Counted from the first letter of the stretch, positions 33,944-42,909 are shown. The stretch: 64,000 nt of DNA from Actinoplanes sichuanensis (GCF_033097365.1 NZ_AP028461.1:2108001-2172000); one strand, 5' to 3'. Numbers and translations are program-made. Notes: generated by a model not told the origin, from the sequence alone.

Positions 33944-34151
33944 AACCCGCCGGGGGAGCCCGACGCGCCGGGCTCCCCCGGCAGTTCCACCCCGACAGGG
34001 GCTGCCAGTCGGGGCCGACGGCCGCGCGCACGATGCCGTGCAGGGCGCCGATCGCGAGTTCCTCGGCCTGCGTGGACGGCGCCGGCTCGCCCATCTCGAA
34101 CCACAGGCGGATGGAGGCCAGATCCGCCGGGTCCAGGCCGACCGCGGGCAT
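33879..34151 (-). CDS. Possible small ORF or gene remnant
   Basis: A 90-codon minus-strand frame. The first 55 residues from ATG 34151 (MPAVGLDPADLASIRLWFEM, then EELAIGALHGIVRAAVG) have balanced protein-like composition, unlike the Arg/Pro-rich shadows elsewhere. The frame continues upstream with VLALTGEGGTIL. The last third runs through the terminator hairpin of the neighbouring gene and becomes Arg/Pro-rich, so the natural 3' end is probably lost. It is either a decayed gene or a short unrecognised peptide; low confidence. It is the only coding-like signal in the 318-bp gap 33944-34261. Confidence 0.25.
   Translation of the reverse strand: MPAVGLDPADLASIRLWFEMGEPAPSTQAEELAIGALHGIVRAAVGPDWQPLSGWNCRGSPARRAPPAGFSGASWRTSRCPRRPTPSPWC
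33949..33982 (+). terminator. Strong hairpin terminator
   Basis: A perfect 14-bp stem (GCCGGGGGAGCCCG pairing with CGGGCTCCCCCGGC) with a 6-nt loop starts 5 nt after the stop at 33943. It is very stable and GC-only apart from one A-T pair, and has no U tract. Confidence 0.8.
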
Positions 34152-34209
34152 CAGGATGGTGCCGCCCTCACCTGTCAGTGCAAGCACCTGACCGGCCCCC
34201 ACCCGGCGG

Positions 34210-34252
34210 GCGTGGGGTGCGCTGCGGCGCACTCCACGCCCGCACCCCACGC
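34210..34252 (-). terminator. Hairpin pair after the LysM-like gene
   Basis: GCGTGGGGTGCG (34210-34221) pairs perfectly with CGCACCCCACGC (34241-34252). The same left arm can instead pair with 34227-34240 with one G-T wobble. The two folds exclude each other. It lies 10 nt beyond the stop of the minus-strand gene ending at 34262, so terminator function is likely. Confidence 0.6.
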
Positions 34253-34261
34253 TGCGGGCGG

Positions 34262-35602
34262 TCAGACCCGCAGACTGGTCCGCTGCGGGAGCAGTCCGGT
34301 CTGGACCGTCCCGGCGGCGTCGATCGACACCCGCCAGGTGGCCTCGTCGGCCTTGACCACGACCGCCGACCACAGTCGGCCCGGCGTGTCCAGCAGCCCG
34401 TTGACGGTGACCAGTTCCTGCCCGCGCGGCGGCGTGGCCAGGAACAGCACACCACCACCGGGGTTGGTCTCGGCGATCCGGGCGACGTCGGCGACCGACT
34501 GCGCCTCGACGCCGGTGAACCGCTCGGCCGGGTCGAGCTCGAATCCGACCCGGACCACCTTGAGCCCGGAGGCCCACGGACTGCGGGCCAGCCGCACCGA
34601 CCAGGCGCGGGTCAGCTCGACGACCCGGTCGGCGTCACCCTCGACGCTGACCACACCACCGGACTGGGCGAGGTTGAGCAGCACCTGACCGGTTCCGGTC
34701 AGGCCGATCGGTACCAGCTGAGCGAACGGCGCCGGCAGGCTGTTGTCGACCACGGCCCGCTGCACTTCGCCGACGGTCGACGACCAGACCCGGCCGGCGT
34801 CGCTGACCAGCCAGCCGGCCGGGGCCGCCTCGTCCGGGGTGGCCAGCCGCACGGTGATCGCCTCCGGGCCGAGCACCACCGCGATGGTGTCCGGAACGGA
34901 CCGGCCCTGCTGGGCGCAGGCGGTGGCCAGGGCCCGGGCGGCCCGGTCGACGGCCCAGGCGTCGGAGTCGCCCATCACGGCGAGCGCGACCGGCTTCGGC
35001 TTCTTCGCGCGCTGCCGCTTGACCAGGAACACGCCCAGCCAGACGAGGCCGGCGGCCACGAGGAGAGCGGCCAGCCCGATCAGGACCGGCGCCAGCCAGC
35101 CGCTGCCGGAATCGGCGGCCGGAGTGGTCGGGGCGGGTGCCGGGGTGATGGTGGCGGGCGGCGGTTCGGTGGGCGTGGAGGCGGAGGCGGCGTCGGTCGG
35201 CGCACCGGCCCCGGCCGCCTCGAAGTAGGGCAGGACGCCGGTCTTCACGCCCTCGCCCTTGGCGTCCGGCGGCAGGCGCAGCACCCACTCCGGCTCGATC
35301 ACCTCGGCCTTGGTGACCTGCTGACCACCGGGCTGCCAGCGCCCCTTGTTCAGCTCGAAGATCTCCATCGCACGGTTGCCGTCACCGAGGAACCGCTCGG
35401 CGATCTCGTACAGGTACTCAGGCTCCCCGTTGTAACTCTGAGTGACGACATAGTACGGAGCGGACTGTCCTTTATCGGACGGCGCCGGAAGTGGATCCGC
35501 GAAGGCGGGACCCGTTGCAAAGACGGCCACCGCGGCGGCCGCGGTGAGCCCGGTCATCGCGTACCGCAGTGCGGCGCGGACCGATCGGCCCAGCCAGTTC
35601 AT
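34262..35602 (-). CDS. Secretion-locus membrane protein with LysM-like extracellular domain
   Basis: 446 residues from ATG 35602, which has GAGGAG 7 nt upstream; the longer frame to 35653 lacks this. The signal peptide ends ATGPAFA. The outer domain (about 35-120) reads YYVVTQSYNGEPEYLYEIAERFLGD, then AMEIFELNKGR, a LysM-like arrangement for peptidoglycan contact. A Pro/Thr/Ala-rich linker follows, then one membrane helix (about 170-195) and a 240-residue cytosolic domain with alternating strands and helices. The gene is divergent from the WXG100-like/EccC operon across 224 bp, so a role as wall anchor or partner of that secretion machine is likely. The cytosolic domain is unrecognised. Confidence 0.75.
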   Translation of the reverse strand: MNWLGRSVRAALRYAMTGLTAAAAVAVFATGPAFADPLPAPSDKGQSAPYYVVTQSYNGEPEYLYEIAERFLGDGNRAMEIFELNKGRWQPGGQQVTKAEVIEPEWVLRLPPDAKGEGVKTGVLPYFEAAGAGAPTDAASASTPTEPPPATITPAPAPTTPAADSGSGWLAPVLIGLAALLVAAGLVWLGVFLVKRQRAKKPKPVALAVMGDSDAWAVDRAARALATACAQQGRSVPDTIAVVLGPEAITVRLATPDEAAPAGWLVSDAGRVWSSTVGEVQRAVVDNSLPAPFAQLVPIGLTGTGQVLLNLAQSGGVVSVEGDADRVVELTRAWSVRLARSPWASGLKVVRVGFELDPAERFTGVEAQSVADVARIAETNPGGGVLFLATPPRGQELVTVNGLLDTPGRLWSAVVVKADEATWRVSIDAAGTVQTGLLPQRTSLRV

Positions 35603-35826
35603 TGTTTTCTCCTCGAGCCTCGGTGCGTCATTCATCGATGAGAGCCACTTCATTCGTAATGACGATGGCCCATGATCGCCGAATCTTAGGGCGTCGAGGT
35701 AAAGGGGGTACGTCCGGAGTGTCCAAACCTACATAGACATGAAAGCCTTATCGCCCTACTTTGATCCCGTTACTGATCGTCGGGATGGTGCGCGCCATCA
35801 CCCGGCACCACTCGAAGGGACCTGCG

Positions 35827-36123
35827 ATGGCGAACCTCAACATCACGTACACCGAGATGTCGGACAGCGCGACCCGGATGCGCAACAACAAGAACGACAT
35901 CGACGCGCGGCTGACCGAGTGTAAGTCCATCGTCGACAACCTCACCGCGTCCGGTTTCGTCACCGATCAGGCGTCCGGCAAGTTCGACGAGGTGCACACC
36001 GAGTTCGTGACGTCGGCCAACCAGGTCATGGAGACGCTGGAGCAGCTCTCCTCGTGGCTGGACAAGGCCGTCGACGCGATGCGTGACATGGACACCCAGC
36101 TGGCCCAGTCGCTCAACAAGTGA
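35827..36123 (+). CDS. WXG100-family (ESAT-6-like) secretion substrate
   Basis: A 98-residue helical-hairpin protein: two long amphipathic helices (about 5-40 and 52-95) joined by ASGFVTDQASGKF. This turn replaces the canonical Trp-x-Gly; the Ser-Gly-Phe form appears in some actinobacterial relatives. Such proteins dimerise and are exported by type VII secretion, where they also activate the ATPase. ATG 35827 follows GAAGGGA. A perfect 13-bp hairpin follows the stop, before the ATPase gene, so it can be made in excess. Promoter elements must lie in 35603-35826, a gene-free AT-richer gap, but I cannot pick a clear -10/-35 pair. Confidence 0.85.
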   Translation: MANLNITYTEMSDSATRMRNNKNDIDARLTECKSIVDNLTASGFVTDQASGKFDEVHTEFVTSANQVMETLEQLSSWLDKAVDAMRDMDTQLAQSLNK

Positions 36124-36130
36124 CCTCGAC

Positions 36131-36162
36131 GCCGCGCCGGCCCGCAGAAGGGCCGGCGCGGC
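36131..36162 (+). terminator. Attenuating hairpin between WXG100-like gene and ATPase gene
   Basis: A perfect 13-bp stem (GCCGCGCCGGCCC and GGGCCGGCGCGGC) with loop GCAGAA. It sits 7 nt after the substrate stop and 43 nt before the ATPase start. It probably lets most transcripts end after the small abundant protein and also protects its mRNA 3' end. Confidence 0.7.
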
Positions 36163-36205
36163 GGCCTGTCCCACCCCATATCTGCCGGAAAGGTATGCAA
36201 CGAAC

Positions 36206-39200
36206 GTGCGGGCGCTGATCACCCTGGTGTATCCGTCGGCGTGGTCAGTCGACGTGCTGGTGGACGCCGAACCCACCACACCGGTGCGCGACGTAGTCAA
36301 GGCGCTGCTGGACGGTCTCGACCCGTCCTACGTGGCCCGGATGCCACCGCTGGACGAGGACCGGGTCTACCGCGACGGCGGGCGGCTCGACCTCGACCTG
36401 CCGCTCGCGCAGAGCGGGATCCACGACGGCACCGTCGTGTCGCTGCACCAGCCGGCACCCGGACCGGTCGTCATCGGCGGCCTGGTCACGCTGCGGGCGG
36501 TCGCCGGCGCCGGTGCGGGCCGGGTGTGGAGCCTCGGCGCCGGTGAGCACCGGATCGGCTCCGCCCCGGGCAGCACGGTCCAACTCGGGCCGGAACAGCC
36601 GCCGGTGGTCGCGACCGTGTGGATCGCCATCGACGCGACGGTCCGGATCCGCAGCGCGGTCGACGGCGTACGCCTGGACGGCGAACCGGTGCCCGACGGC
36701 GAGACCACCTGGCGCGAGACCGTCCAGCTGTTCGTCGGCGAGACGGTCTTCGAGGCCCACCCGGTGCTGCGCCCGGACGCCATGGTCGAGACGTCCCCGG
36801 ACAGCGAATACCTCGACTACAACCGCCCGCCCCGGCTGCTGCCGCCGCAGCGTCCCGGTAAGTTCCGGATCCCGGCCGAGCCGAAGACCCCCGATGTCAA
36901 CCCGATGCCCTGGCTGGCCGCCGCGCTGCCCGCGGTCTTCGGCATCGTGATGGCCACCGCCATGAGCAACGCCCTCTACCTGATGATGGCCGCGATGTCG
37001 CCGGTGATGGTGGTGGCGAACTGGTTCACCGGCCGCCGCCAGGGCAAACGCAGCCACGGCAGCCGGGTCAAGGAGTACCAGGCGATCCGCGACCGGATCG
37101 ACGGCGAGATCGACGCCGCCCTGGAACTCGAGCGCCGAGATCTGCGGGTGGCCAGCCCGGACCCGGCCGAGCTGCTGGTCATCGCGGCCGGCCCCAGGTC
37201 ACGGCTCTGGGAGCGGCGCCGCACCGACCCCGACCACCTGACGGTCCGCGTCGGCACCGCCGACCTGCCCAGCGACATCAGCATCGAACTCGACGGCGAG
37301 GGCGTACCTCGCCGCGACGTCCGTACCGTCACCGACGTGCCCGTCGCCTTCTCGATCGCCCAGGCCGGGGTGGTCGGTGTGGCCGGCCGCGACGAGTGGC
37401 CACGCCGGGTGGCCCGCTGGCTGGTCGGCCAGCTCGCCGTCCTGCAGAGCCCCCGTGACGTGCAGGTCTACATCCTCACCGATCCGGCCGGCGGCCGACT
37501 GTGGGACTGGGCGGCCTGGCTGCCGCACACCCGCCCGCTGCTCGGGCAGAGCACCCTCACCCTGCTCGGCACCGACGCGGAGACGATCGCCCGCCGAGTC
37601 GCCGAGCTGATCGAGCTGATCGACGGCCGCCGCCAGGCCCGTCTCAACGCCGGGGCCAACGCGGTGATCACCGACCCGGACATCGTCGTCGTCCTGGACG
37701 GCGCCCGCCGCCTGCGCTCGCTGCCGGGTGTGGTGAACATCCTGCTCTCCGGCCCGGCGGTGGGCGTCTACAGCATCTGTGTGGACAGTGACCAGCGCAC
37801 GCTGCCCGAGGAGTGCACCACCGTGGTGGCCGGCGGTGTGGGCGTACCGGCGACCCTGGACCAGCAGCGCGCCGCCCGGATCGTGGACATCCGGGTCGAC
37901 GAGGTGGTCGACGAGTGGTTCAGCTCGACCGGCCGGCGGCTCGCCCCGATCCGCGACGTCAGCGACAACCAGAGCGAGTCCGCGCTGCCCGGCTCGGCCC
38001 GGCTGCTCGAGGTGATCAATTTGGAGGACCCGTCGCCGGCCGCGATCAACGCCCGCTGGACGGCGTCCGGCCGCAACACCCGGGCGGTCATCGGGTACGC
38101 GCTGGACGGCCCGTTCGCCCTCGACCTGGTCAGCCACGGCCCGCACGGCCTGGTCGCGGGCACCACCGGTTCCGGTAAGTCGGAGTTCCTGCAGACCGTG
38201 GTCGCGTCGCTGGCCGTGGCCAACCGGCCGGACGCGATGAACTTCGTGCTGGTCGACTACAAGGGTGGCGCGGCCTTCAAGGACTGCGTGGACCTGCCAC
38301 ACACCGTCGGCATGGTCACCGACCTGGACACCCACCTGGTCGAGCGGGCGCTGACCTCGCTCGGCGCCGAATTGACCCACCGCGAGCACCTGCTGGCCGC
38401 GGCCGGTGCCAAGGACATCGAGGACTACATCGACTACGCCGAGCGGCGTGGTGGCCTGGCCCCGATCCCACGGCTGCTGATCGTCATCGACGAGTTCGCG
38501 TCGATGGCCCGGGAGCTGCCCGACTTCGTCACCGGCCTGGTCAACATCGCCCAGCGGGGCCGGTCGCTCGGCATCCACCTGATCCTGGCCACCCAGCGGC
38601 CGTCCGGTGTGGTGTCGGCCGAGATCCGCGCCAACACCAACCTGCGGGTGGCGCTGCGGGTCACCGACGCGGGCGAGAGCACCGACGTGATCGACGCCCG
38701 CGAGGCGGCGACCATCCCGGCGTCCAGCCCCGGCCGTGGCTACGCCCGCCTCGGCCACAGCTCGCTCATCCCGTTCCAGACCGGCCGGGTCGGTGGACGC
38801 CGCCCGGGCCGACAGAGCCAGGCCACCACCGTTGCTCCGTTCCTCTACGCGGTCGACTGGCAGCACCTGGGCCGTCCGGTGCCGCAACGCCCGCGCGGGG
38901 CGGCCGAGACCGAGGAGGCGACCGACCTGTCGGTGCTGGTCTCGGCGATCCGGCTGGCCAACGACATGGCGAACTTCCCTCAGCAGCGTCGCCCGTGGCT
39001 GCCGCCGCTGCCGACCCTGCACGTGGCCGACCTGCCGGCCAAGCCGGAGTACGACGAGCGCGGCGAGCCGACGTTCGCCTGGGCGGTGCAGGACCTGCCT
39101 CGCCACCAGCAGCAGAAGCCGATGCGGATCGACCTGTCGACGTTCGGGCACCTGCACATCGCCGGGGCGCCCCGCTCCGGCCGCTCGCAGGCGCTGCGCA

Positions 39201-40591
39201 GCATCGCGGCCGCCGCGGCGGCCGCCTCGTCGGTCACCGACCTGCACCTGTACGGCCTGGACTGCGGCAACGGCGCGCTGCTGCCACTGACGAAACTGCC
39301 GCACTGCGGCGCCGTGGTGCAGCGGTCCGACACCGAGCGGGCGGTCCGCCTGCTCAACCGCCTCCACCAGGAGGTGCAGCGCCGCCAGCGGGTGCTCGGT
39401 GAGGGCGGGTTCGCCGACCTGACCGAGCAGCGGGCCACCGCCGCCCCCGAGGACCGGCTGCCGCACGTGATGCTGCTGCTGGACCGCTGGGAGGGGTTCA
39501 TGGGAACCCTCAGCGAGCACGACGGCGGAGCGCTGACCGACCTGATCTACACACTGCTGCGCGAGGGCGCCAGCGCCGGTGTGCACCTGGTCATCACCGG
39601 CGACCACTCGCTGCTCAGCGGCCGGATCAGCTCACTCACCGAGGAGAAGGTGGTGCTGCGGCTGTCCGACCGGGCCGACGCGAGCATGGCCGGCCTCAAC
39701 CCGCGCAAGATCCCCGAGCAGATGCCGCCGGGCCGCGGTTACCGGGCCGGCAGCGCCATCGAGATGCAGGTCGCGCTGATCGCCCCGGATCCGTCCGGTC
39801 CCGCCCAGGTGGCCGCCATGCACGCGTTGGCCGGCCGACTCACCGAGCGGGAGTCGTCGGTGCCGCGGGAGAGGCGCCCGAGCCGGATCGCGGTGATGCC
39901 CACCGAGCTCACCTTCGACCAGGTGTGGGCGACGCTGCCCGCTCCGGCGCCGGGCTGGGCGCTGATCGGGGTCGGCGGCGACGAGTTGGAGCCGATCGGC
40001 ATGGACCTGGTCAACGACCTGCCCACGTTCCTGATCGCCGGTCCGGCCCGCTCCGGCCGGAGCACGGCGCTCGGGGTGATGGCCGAGTCGCTGCTGCGCG
40101 GCGGCGCCGAGATCGTGATCGGCGCTCCGCTCCGGTCGCCGCTGCGTGACCTGGCCGGGCGTCCCGGTGTCCGTGGTGTGATCACCGACGAGAATCCGCG
40201 CGACCCGGACTTCGCCGAGCTGATGGAGCCCGGTGACGGCCCGGTGGTGCTGCTCATCGACGACGCCGAGAGCTGGCGCGACATGCTGGCCCGCGACTAC
40301 GTGCGCCAGCTGATCCGGCAGGCGTCCGGCACCAACCGGGCGGTCGTCATCGCCGGTGAGATCTCCTCGGTGGCGATGGGCTTCTCCGGCTGGCAGGTCG
40401 AGGTGAAGAAGAACCGGCGGGGCATCCTGCTCTCACCGCCCACGCTGAGCGCGGGCGACCTGGTCGGTGTCCGGCTGTCCCGGGCGCACCTGGCCGAGCG
40501 GGTCGTGGCCGGCGCGGCCAAGGCGCACCTGGGCGACGGCTCGCTGCAGAACCTCCAGATCCCCCTGCTCAACCCGAAATCGGAGATGTGA
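36206..40591 (+). CDS. eccC: Type VII secretion ATPase, EccC/EssC-like, with ubiquitin-like and FHA-like N-terminus
   Basis: 1461 residues from GTG 36206. Residues 1-85 resemble a YukD/EsaB ubiquitin-like domain (ITLVYPSAWSVDVLVDAE, ending GIHDGTVVSLHQP). About 95-190 are an FHA-like beta sandwich (LGAGEHRIGSAPGSTVQLGP). Two membrane helices lie at about 232-272. Three FtsK/SpoIIIE modules follow. The first has Walker A GTTGSGKSEF (from residue 652) and Walker B LLIVIDEFASMA. The second (GAPRSGRSQ, near 987) and third (GPARSGRST, near 1279) have Arg in place of the Walker A Lys. The protein should thread WXG100-like substrates through the membrane. FHA domains on this ATPase are the Firmicute EssC plan; a fused YukD-like domain is a further difference. 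EccB, EccD, EccE and mycosin are not encoded nearby. Confidence 0.88.
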   Translation: MRALITLVYPSAWSVDVLVDAEPTTPVRDVVKALLDGLDPSYVARMPPLDEDRVYRDGGRLDLDLPLAQSGIHDGTVVSLHQPAPGPVVIGGLVTLRAVAGAGAGRVWSLGAGEHRIGSAPGSTVQLGPEQPPVVATVWIAIDATVRIRSAVDGVRLDGEPVPDGETTWRETVQLFVGETVFEAHPVLRPDAMVETSPDSEYLDYNRPPRLLPPQRPGKFRIPAEPKTPDVNPMPWLAAALPAVFGIVMATAMSNALYLMMAAMSPVMVVANWFTGRRQGKRSHGSRVKEYQAIRDRIDGEIDAALELERRDLRVASPDPAELLVIAAGPRSRLWERRRTDPDHLTVRVGTADLPSDISIELDGEGVPRRDVRTVTDVPVAFSIAQAGVVGVAGRDEWPRRVARWLVGQLAVLQSPRDVQVYILTDPAGGRLWDWAAWLPHTRPLLGQSTLTLLGTDAETIARRVAELIELIDGRRQARLNAGANAVITDPDIVVVLDGARRLRSLPGVVNILLSGPAVGVYSICVDSDQRTLPEECTTVVAGGVGVPATLDQQRAARIVDIRVDEVVDEWFSSTGRRLAPIRDVSDNQSESALPGSARLLEVINLEDPSPAAINARWTASGRNTRAVIGYALDGPFALDLVSHGPHGLVAGTTGSGKSEFLQTVVASLAVANRPDAMNFVLVDYKGGAAFKDCVDLPHTVGMVTDLDTHLVERALTSLGAELTHREHLLAAAGAKDIEDYIDYAERRGGLAPIPRLLIVIDEFASMARELPDFVTGLVNIAQRGRSLGIHLILATQRPSGVVSAEIRANTNLRVALRVTDAGESTDVIDAREAATIPASSPGRGYARLGHSSLIPFQTGRVGGRRPGRQSQATTVAPFLYAVDWQHLGRPVPQRPRGAAETEEATDLSVLVSAIRLANDMANFPQQRRPWLPPLPTLHVADLPAKPEYDERGEPTFAWAVQDLPRHQQQKPMRIDLSTFGHLHIAGAPRSGRSQALRSIAAAAAAASSVTDLHLYGLDCGNGALLPLTKLPHCGAVVQRSDTERAVRLLNRLHQEVQRRQRVLGEGGFADLTEQRATAAPEDRLPHVMLLLDRWEGFMGTLSEHDGGALTDLIYTLLREGASAGVHLVITGDHSLLSGRISSLTEEKVVLRLSDRADASMAGLNPRKIPEQMPPGRGYRAGSAIEMQVALIAPDPSGPAQVAAMHALAGRLTERESSVPRERRPSRIAVMPTELTFDQVWATLPAPAPGWALIGVGGDELEPIGMDLVNDLPTFLIAGPARSGRSTALGVMAESLLRGGAEIVIGAPLRSPLRDLAGRPGVRGVITDENPRDPDFAELMEPGDGPVVLLIDDAESWRDMLARDYVRQLIRQASGTNRAVVIAGEISSVAMGFSGWQVEVKKNRRGILLSPPTLSAGDLVGVRLSRAHLAERVVAGAAKAHLGDGSLQNLQIPLLNPKSEM

Positions 40592-40872
40592 TGGCCGACC
40601 TCGTAGTCCAGGACCTGGGCGAACTGGTCAACGACCTGAACTCGTTGATCACCGCGTTCGAGGGGGCGGGACACCTGCAGGACACCGACGGCGGCAAGTG
40701 GGGGCAGCAGAACGCCAACTCGTCGATGGGCGACTTCGCCGACAACTGGAAGATCCACCGCGAGAAGATGGTCGAGGAGATGAAGAAGTTCGTGAAGCGG
40801 GTCGAGCAGGTCAACCAGGCCTGGTCCGACGCCGACCGCCAGCTGCACGAGACTCTCGGGGAGTCCAAGTGA
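40591..40872 (+). CDS. Second small WXG100-like helical protein
   Basis: A 93-residue protein starting at ATG 40591 within TGATG; GTG 40588, overlapping as GTGA, is an alternative. Helix about 5-30 is followed by a turn containing GGKWGQQNANSSMGDF and a long second helix with a positively charged face (REKMVEEMKKFVKRVEQV). The length and hairpin layout match WXG100 proteins, though the KWG triplet sits a few residues beyond the usual position. It probably pairs with the 35827 product or with the next gene product before export. Confidence 0.75.
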   Translation: MADLVVQDLGELVNDLNSLITAFEGAGHLQDTDGGKWGQQNANSSMGDFADNWKIHREKMVEEMKKFVKRVEQVNQAWSDADRQLHETLGESK

Positions 40873-42260
40873 GCGACGACTCCCGCCTCAACACCCTGAA
40901 CCGGGCCTCCGTAGACCGTATCCACCAGGCCAAACGCGACTACGAGAACATCGCGACGACGCTCTCGGACACGATCGCGAAGCTCGCCCGGATCGTCGAC
41001 ACCGGCAGTGAGGGCCTCAAGGGCCAGTACGTCGAGCCGCTCAAGAAGGACGCCCAGTCCATCAAGGACGACCTGGACAAGGCGTCGGTCCGCTACCACG
41101 ACGCGGCCACCGAGATCGGCATCTACATCCCCGAGCTGGAGGAGGCGAAGACCGAGACGGCCGCCGCCAAGTCCGCTGAGGAGTCCGCCACCGGTGAGGT
41201 CGGCTCGGCCAAGGGCAAACCGGACGGGGTCAAGGGCGCGGACGGCACGCTCAGCCCCGAGGAACAGCAGAAGGACACCGACAAGCAGCGGGCCGTCGAC
41301 GAGGCGAACGCCAAGCTGACCGCGGCCAAGAACAAGCTGACCGCCGCCCTGGACGCCCTCGACGTGGCGGGTAAGCGGCTGGGTGACAATGTGAGCGCGC
41401 GTCGCTACGACGACGGGCTGACCGACACCTGGAAGGACAAGGTCAACGCGTTCTTCAAGCAGATCAGCAAGATCTTCGCGATCATCGGCATGGTTCTGGC
41501 CGTACTCTGCCTGATCTTCCCGGGTGTGAATCTCCTGATCCTCGGAACGGTGGTCGCCGGCGTCATCACGCTGGTCGCGGACAGTGTGCTCTTAGCCAAC
41601 GGCGAGGGCAGCGTGATGGACGTCGTGCTCGGCGCCGTCGGCCTGGGCCTGGCCGGTATCGGCGCGGCCATCTCGCTGTTCGGCAAGGGCCTGGCCAACT
41701 CGGCCCGCACCCTGAACAACCTGACCGGCGGGATGAACCGGATCCCCGGCCGCCCGCCCCGGCTGAACCTGGAGAACGGCTGGAACGGCCGACCCATCCA
41801 GCTGGACAACCTCGGTCCGGGCGCCAACGGCGGCGGCCGCAACGTCTCGGTCACCCAGCAGCTCGGCCCGGGCGACTTCCACGTGCCGAACAACGCGGTC
41901 ACCGGCTGGCAGAACACGTCCGACTGGTTCAACCTGCCCGGCATCAACGGGCTGCTCGGCCGGATGGGGCAGATCACGCCGGAGATCGGGTTCTGGCAGT
42001 CGTTCCTGATTCAAGGTCGCGGCGCGCTCGGCATGTGGGGCAACCTGTTCCGTAATCCGGGGCAGTTCGCCCGCGACTGGTCCGGTGTCATCGGTGGTCT
42101 CGACGGCTTCCGCAACCTCAACAACGTGATGAACGCGGTCGGTGGGAGCCTGTCCCCGGCGTGGTTCGCCTTCGGCGGGTTCAACGCCGTCTTCACCTTC
42201 GGCTCGGGCCTGATCTACAACGGTGGGCGCCTCGAGGAATGGATCCCCGATGTCAACTGA
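40869..42260 (+). CDS. Putative type VII substrate with coiled-coil head and hydrophobic core
   Basis: 463 residues from GTG 40869 (GTGA overlap). Residues 1-190 are highly charged and helical, like an LXG/WXG-type secretion head (VDRIHQAKRDYENIATTLSD, then LTAAKNKLTAALDALDVAGKRL). About 200-272 hold three or four hydrophobic helices (IFAIIGMVLAVLCLIFPGVNLL and VVLGAVGLGLAGIGAAISLFG). The last 190 residues are Asn/Gly/Trp-rich and loop-like (NGRPIQLDNLGPGANGGG, GLIYNGGRL). Head plus hydrophobic hairpin plus variable tail is what a membrane-active or toxin-type effector of these systems looks like. I see no catalytic motif in the tail. It could also be a structural membrane component. Confidence 0.75.
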   Translation: MSDDSRLNTLNRASVDRIHQAKRDYENIATTLSDTIAKLARIVDTGSEGLKGQYVEPLKKDAQSIKDDLDKASVRYHDAATEIGIYIPELEEAKTETAAAKSAEESATGEVGSAKGKPDGVKGADGTLSPEEQQKDTDKQRAVDEANAKLTAAKNKLTAALDALDVAGKRLGDNVSARRYDDGLTDTWKDKVNAFFKQISKIFAIIGMVLAVLCLIFPGVNLLILGTVVAGVITLVADSVLLANGEGSVMDVVLGAVGLGLAGIGAAISLFGKGLANSARTLNNLTGGMNRIPGRPPRLNLENGWNGRPIQLDNLGPGANGGGRNVSVTQQLGPGDFHVPNNAVTGWQNTSDWFNLPGINGLLGRMGQITPEIGFWQSFLIQGRGALGMWGNLFRNPGQFARDWSGVIGGLDGFRNLNNVMNAVGGSLSPAWFAFGGFNAVFTFGSGLIYNGGRLEEWIPDVN

Positions 42261-42909
42261 CGCCGATCTGATCGCCCTCACCGACATCCCGTTCCACTGG
42301 GAGTTCGTGCCCGCCCCCGGCGGCGCCGCCGGAGAGCGCGAGCAGTTCACCGACCACCTGATCGAGTTCTTCGGTACCTGGGCGGGCCGGGTCCTGGCCA
42401 CCGCGAAGGCGGAGTGGACGGCCGGCGAGTTCCCGTTCACCGCCGAGAACATCGGCCGGGAGACCGCCGACCTGCTGATCGCCAAGGCCGACGAGCTGCC
42501 CGGCTACGCCCGGCTGGCCTGGGGCACCGCGTTCCACGAGGAGCAGGTGCTGTGGTCGCCGATCCCGCTGGTGGTCGAGTTCCACCGGCCGATGGGTGAC
42601 GATCCCGGCTATCTGATGGAGACCGTCGGCGCGTCCGGGCTGCCCGAGGACGCCCGGGAGCCGGTGCTGCACTACGTGAGCGTGCCCGGGGCGGACGGCG
42701 TACGCATCTTCGCGATCGGGAAGACCCCGCAGGGTGGCGCCTACGGCCGGGTCGACGCGGCGATGCGCCTGGACAGCGGCATCGACGTGGTGCTGCGGAC
42801 CCGGGTGTTCCAGATGGACCAGATGGCGGTGATCGGCGCCGGCGTCGAGCAGCTGATGACCATCATCGCCGCCGACGGTGTCGGTGTGACCGGGGAGGCC
42901 CCGCAGTGA
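42250..42909 (+). CDS. Unknown protein of the type VII locus (A)
   Basis: 219 residues from ATG 42250, overlapping the previous gene by 11 nt. There is no signal peptide or membrane helix. Recognisable stretches are IEFFGTWAGRVLATAKAEW, YARLAWGTAFHEEQVLWSPI, and a later beta-rich part VLHYVSVPGADGVRIFAIGKT and GIDVVLRTRVF. It could be a cytosolic chaperone or an immunity protein for the preceding putative effector. The coupling to it and to the next gene supports a dedicated partner, but no family is recognised. Confidence 0.75.
   Translation: MSTDADLIALTDIPFHWEFVPAPGGAAGEREQFTDHLIEFFGTWAGRVLATAKAEWTAGEFPFTAENIGRETADLLIAKADELPGYARLAWGTAFHEEQVLWSPIPLVVEFHRPMGDDPGYLMETVGASGLPEDAREPVLHYVSVPGADGVRIFAIGKTPQGGAYGRVDAAMRLDSGIDVVLRTRVFQMDQMAVIGAGVEQLMTIIAADGVGVTGEAPQ

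Noticed and set aside
37199..39607. 802-codon minus-strand frame inside the secretion ATPase gene
   Set aside because: Val/Arg/Gly/Gln-rich shadow with no motif; the plus strand encodes clear FtsK modules.
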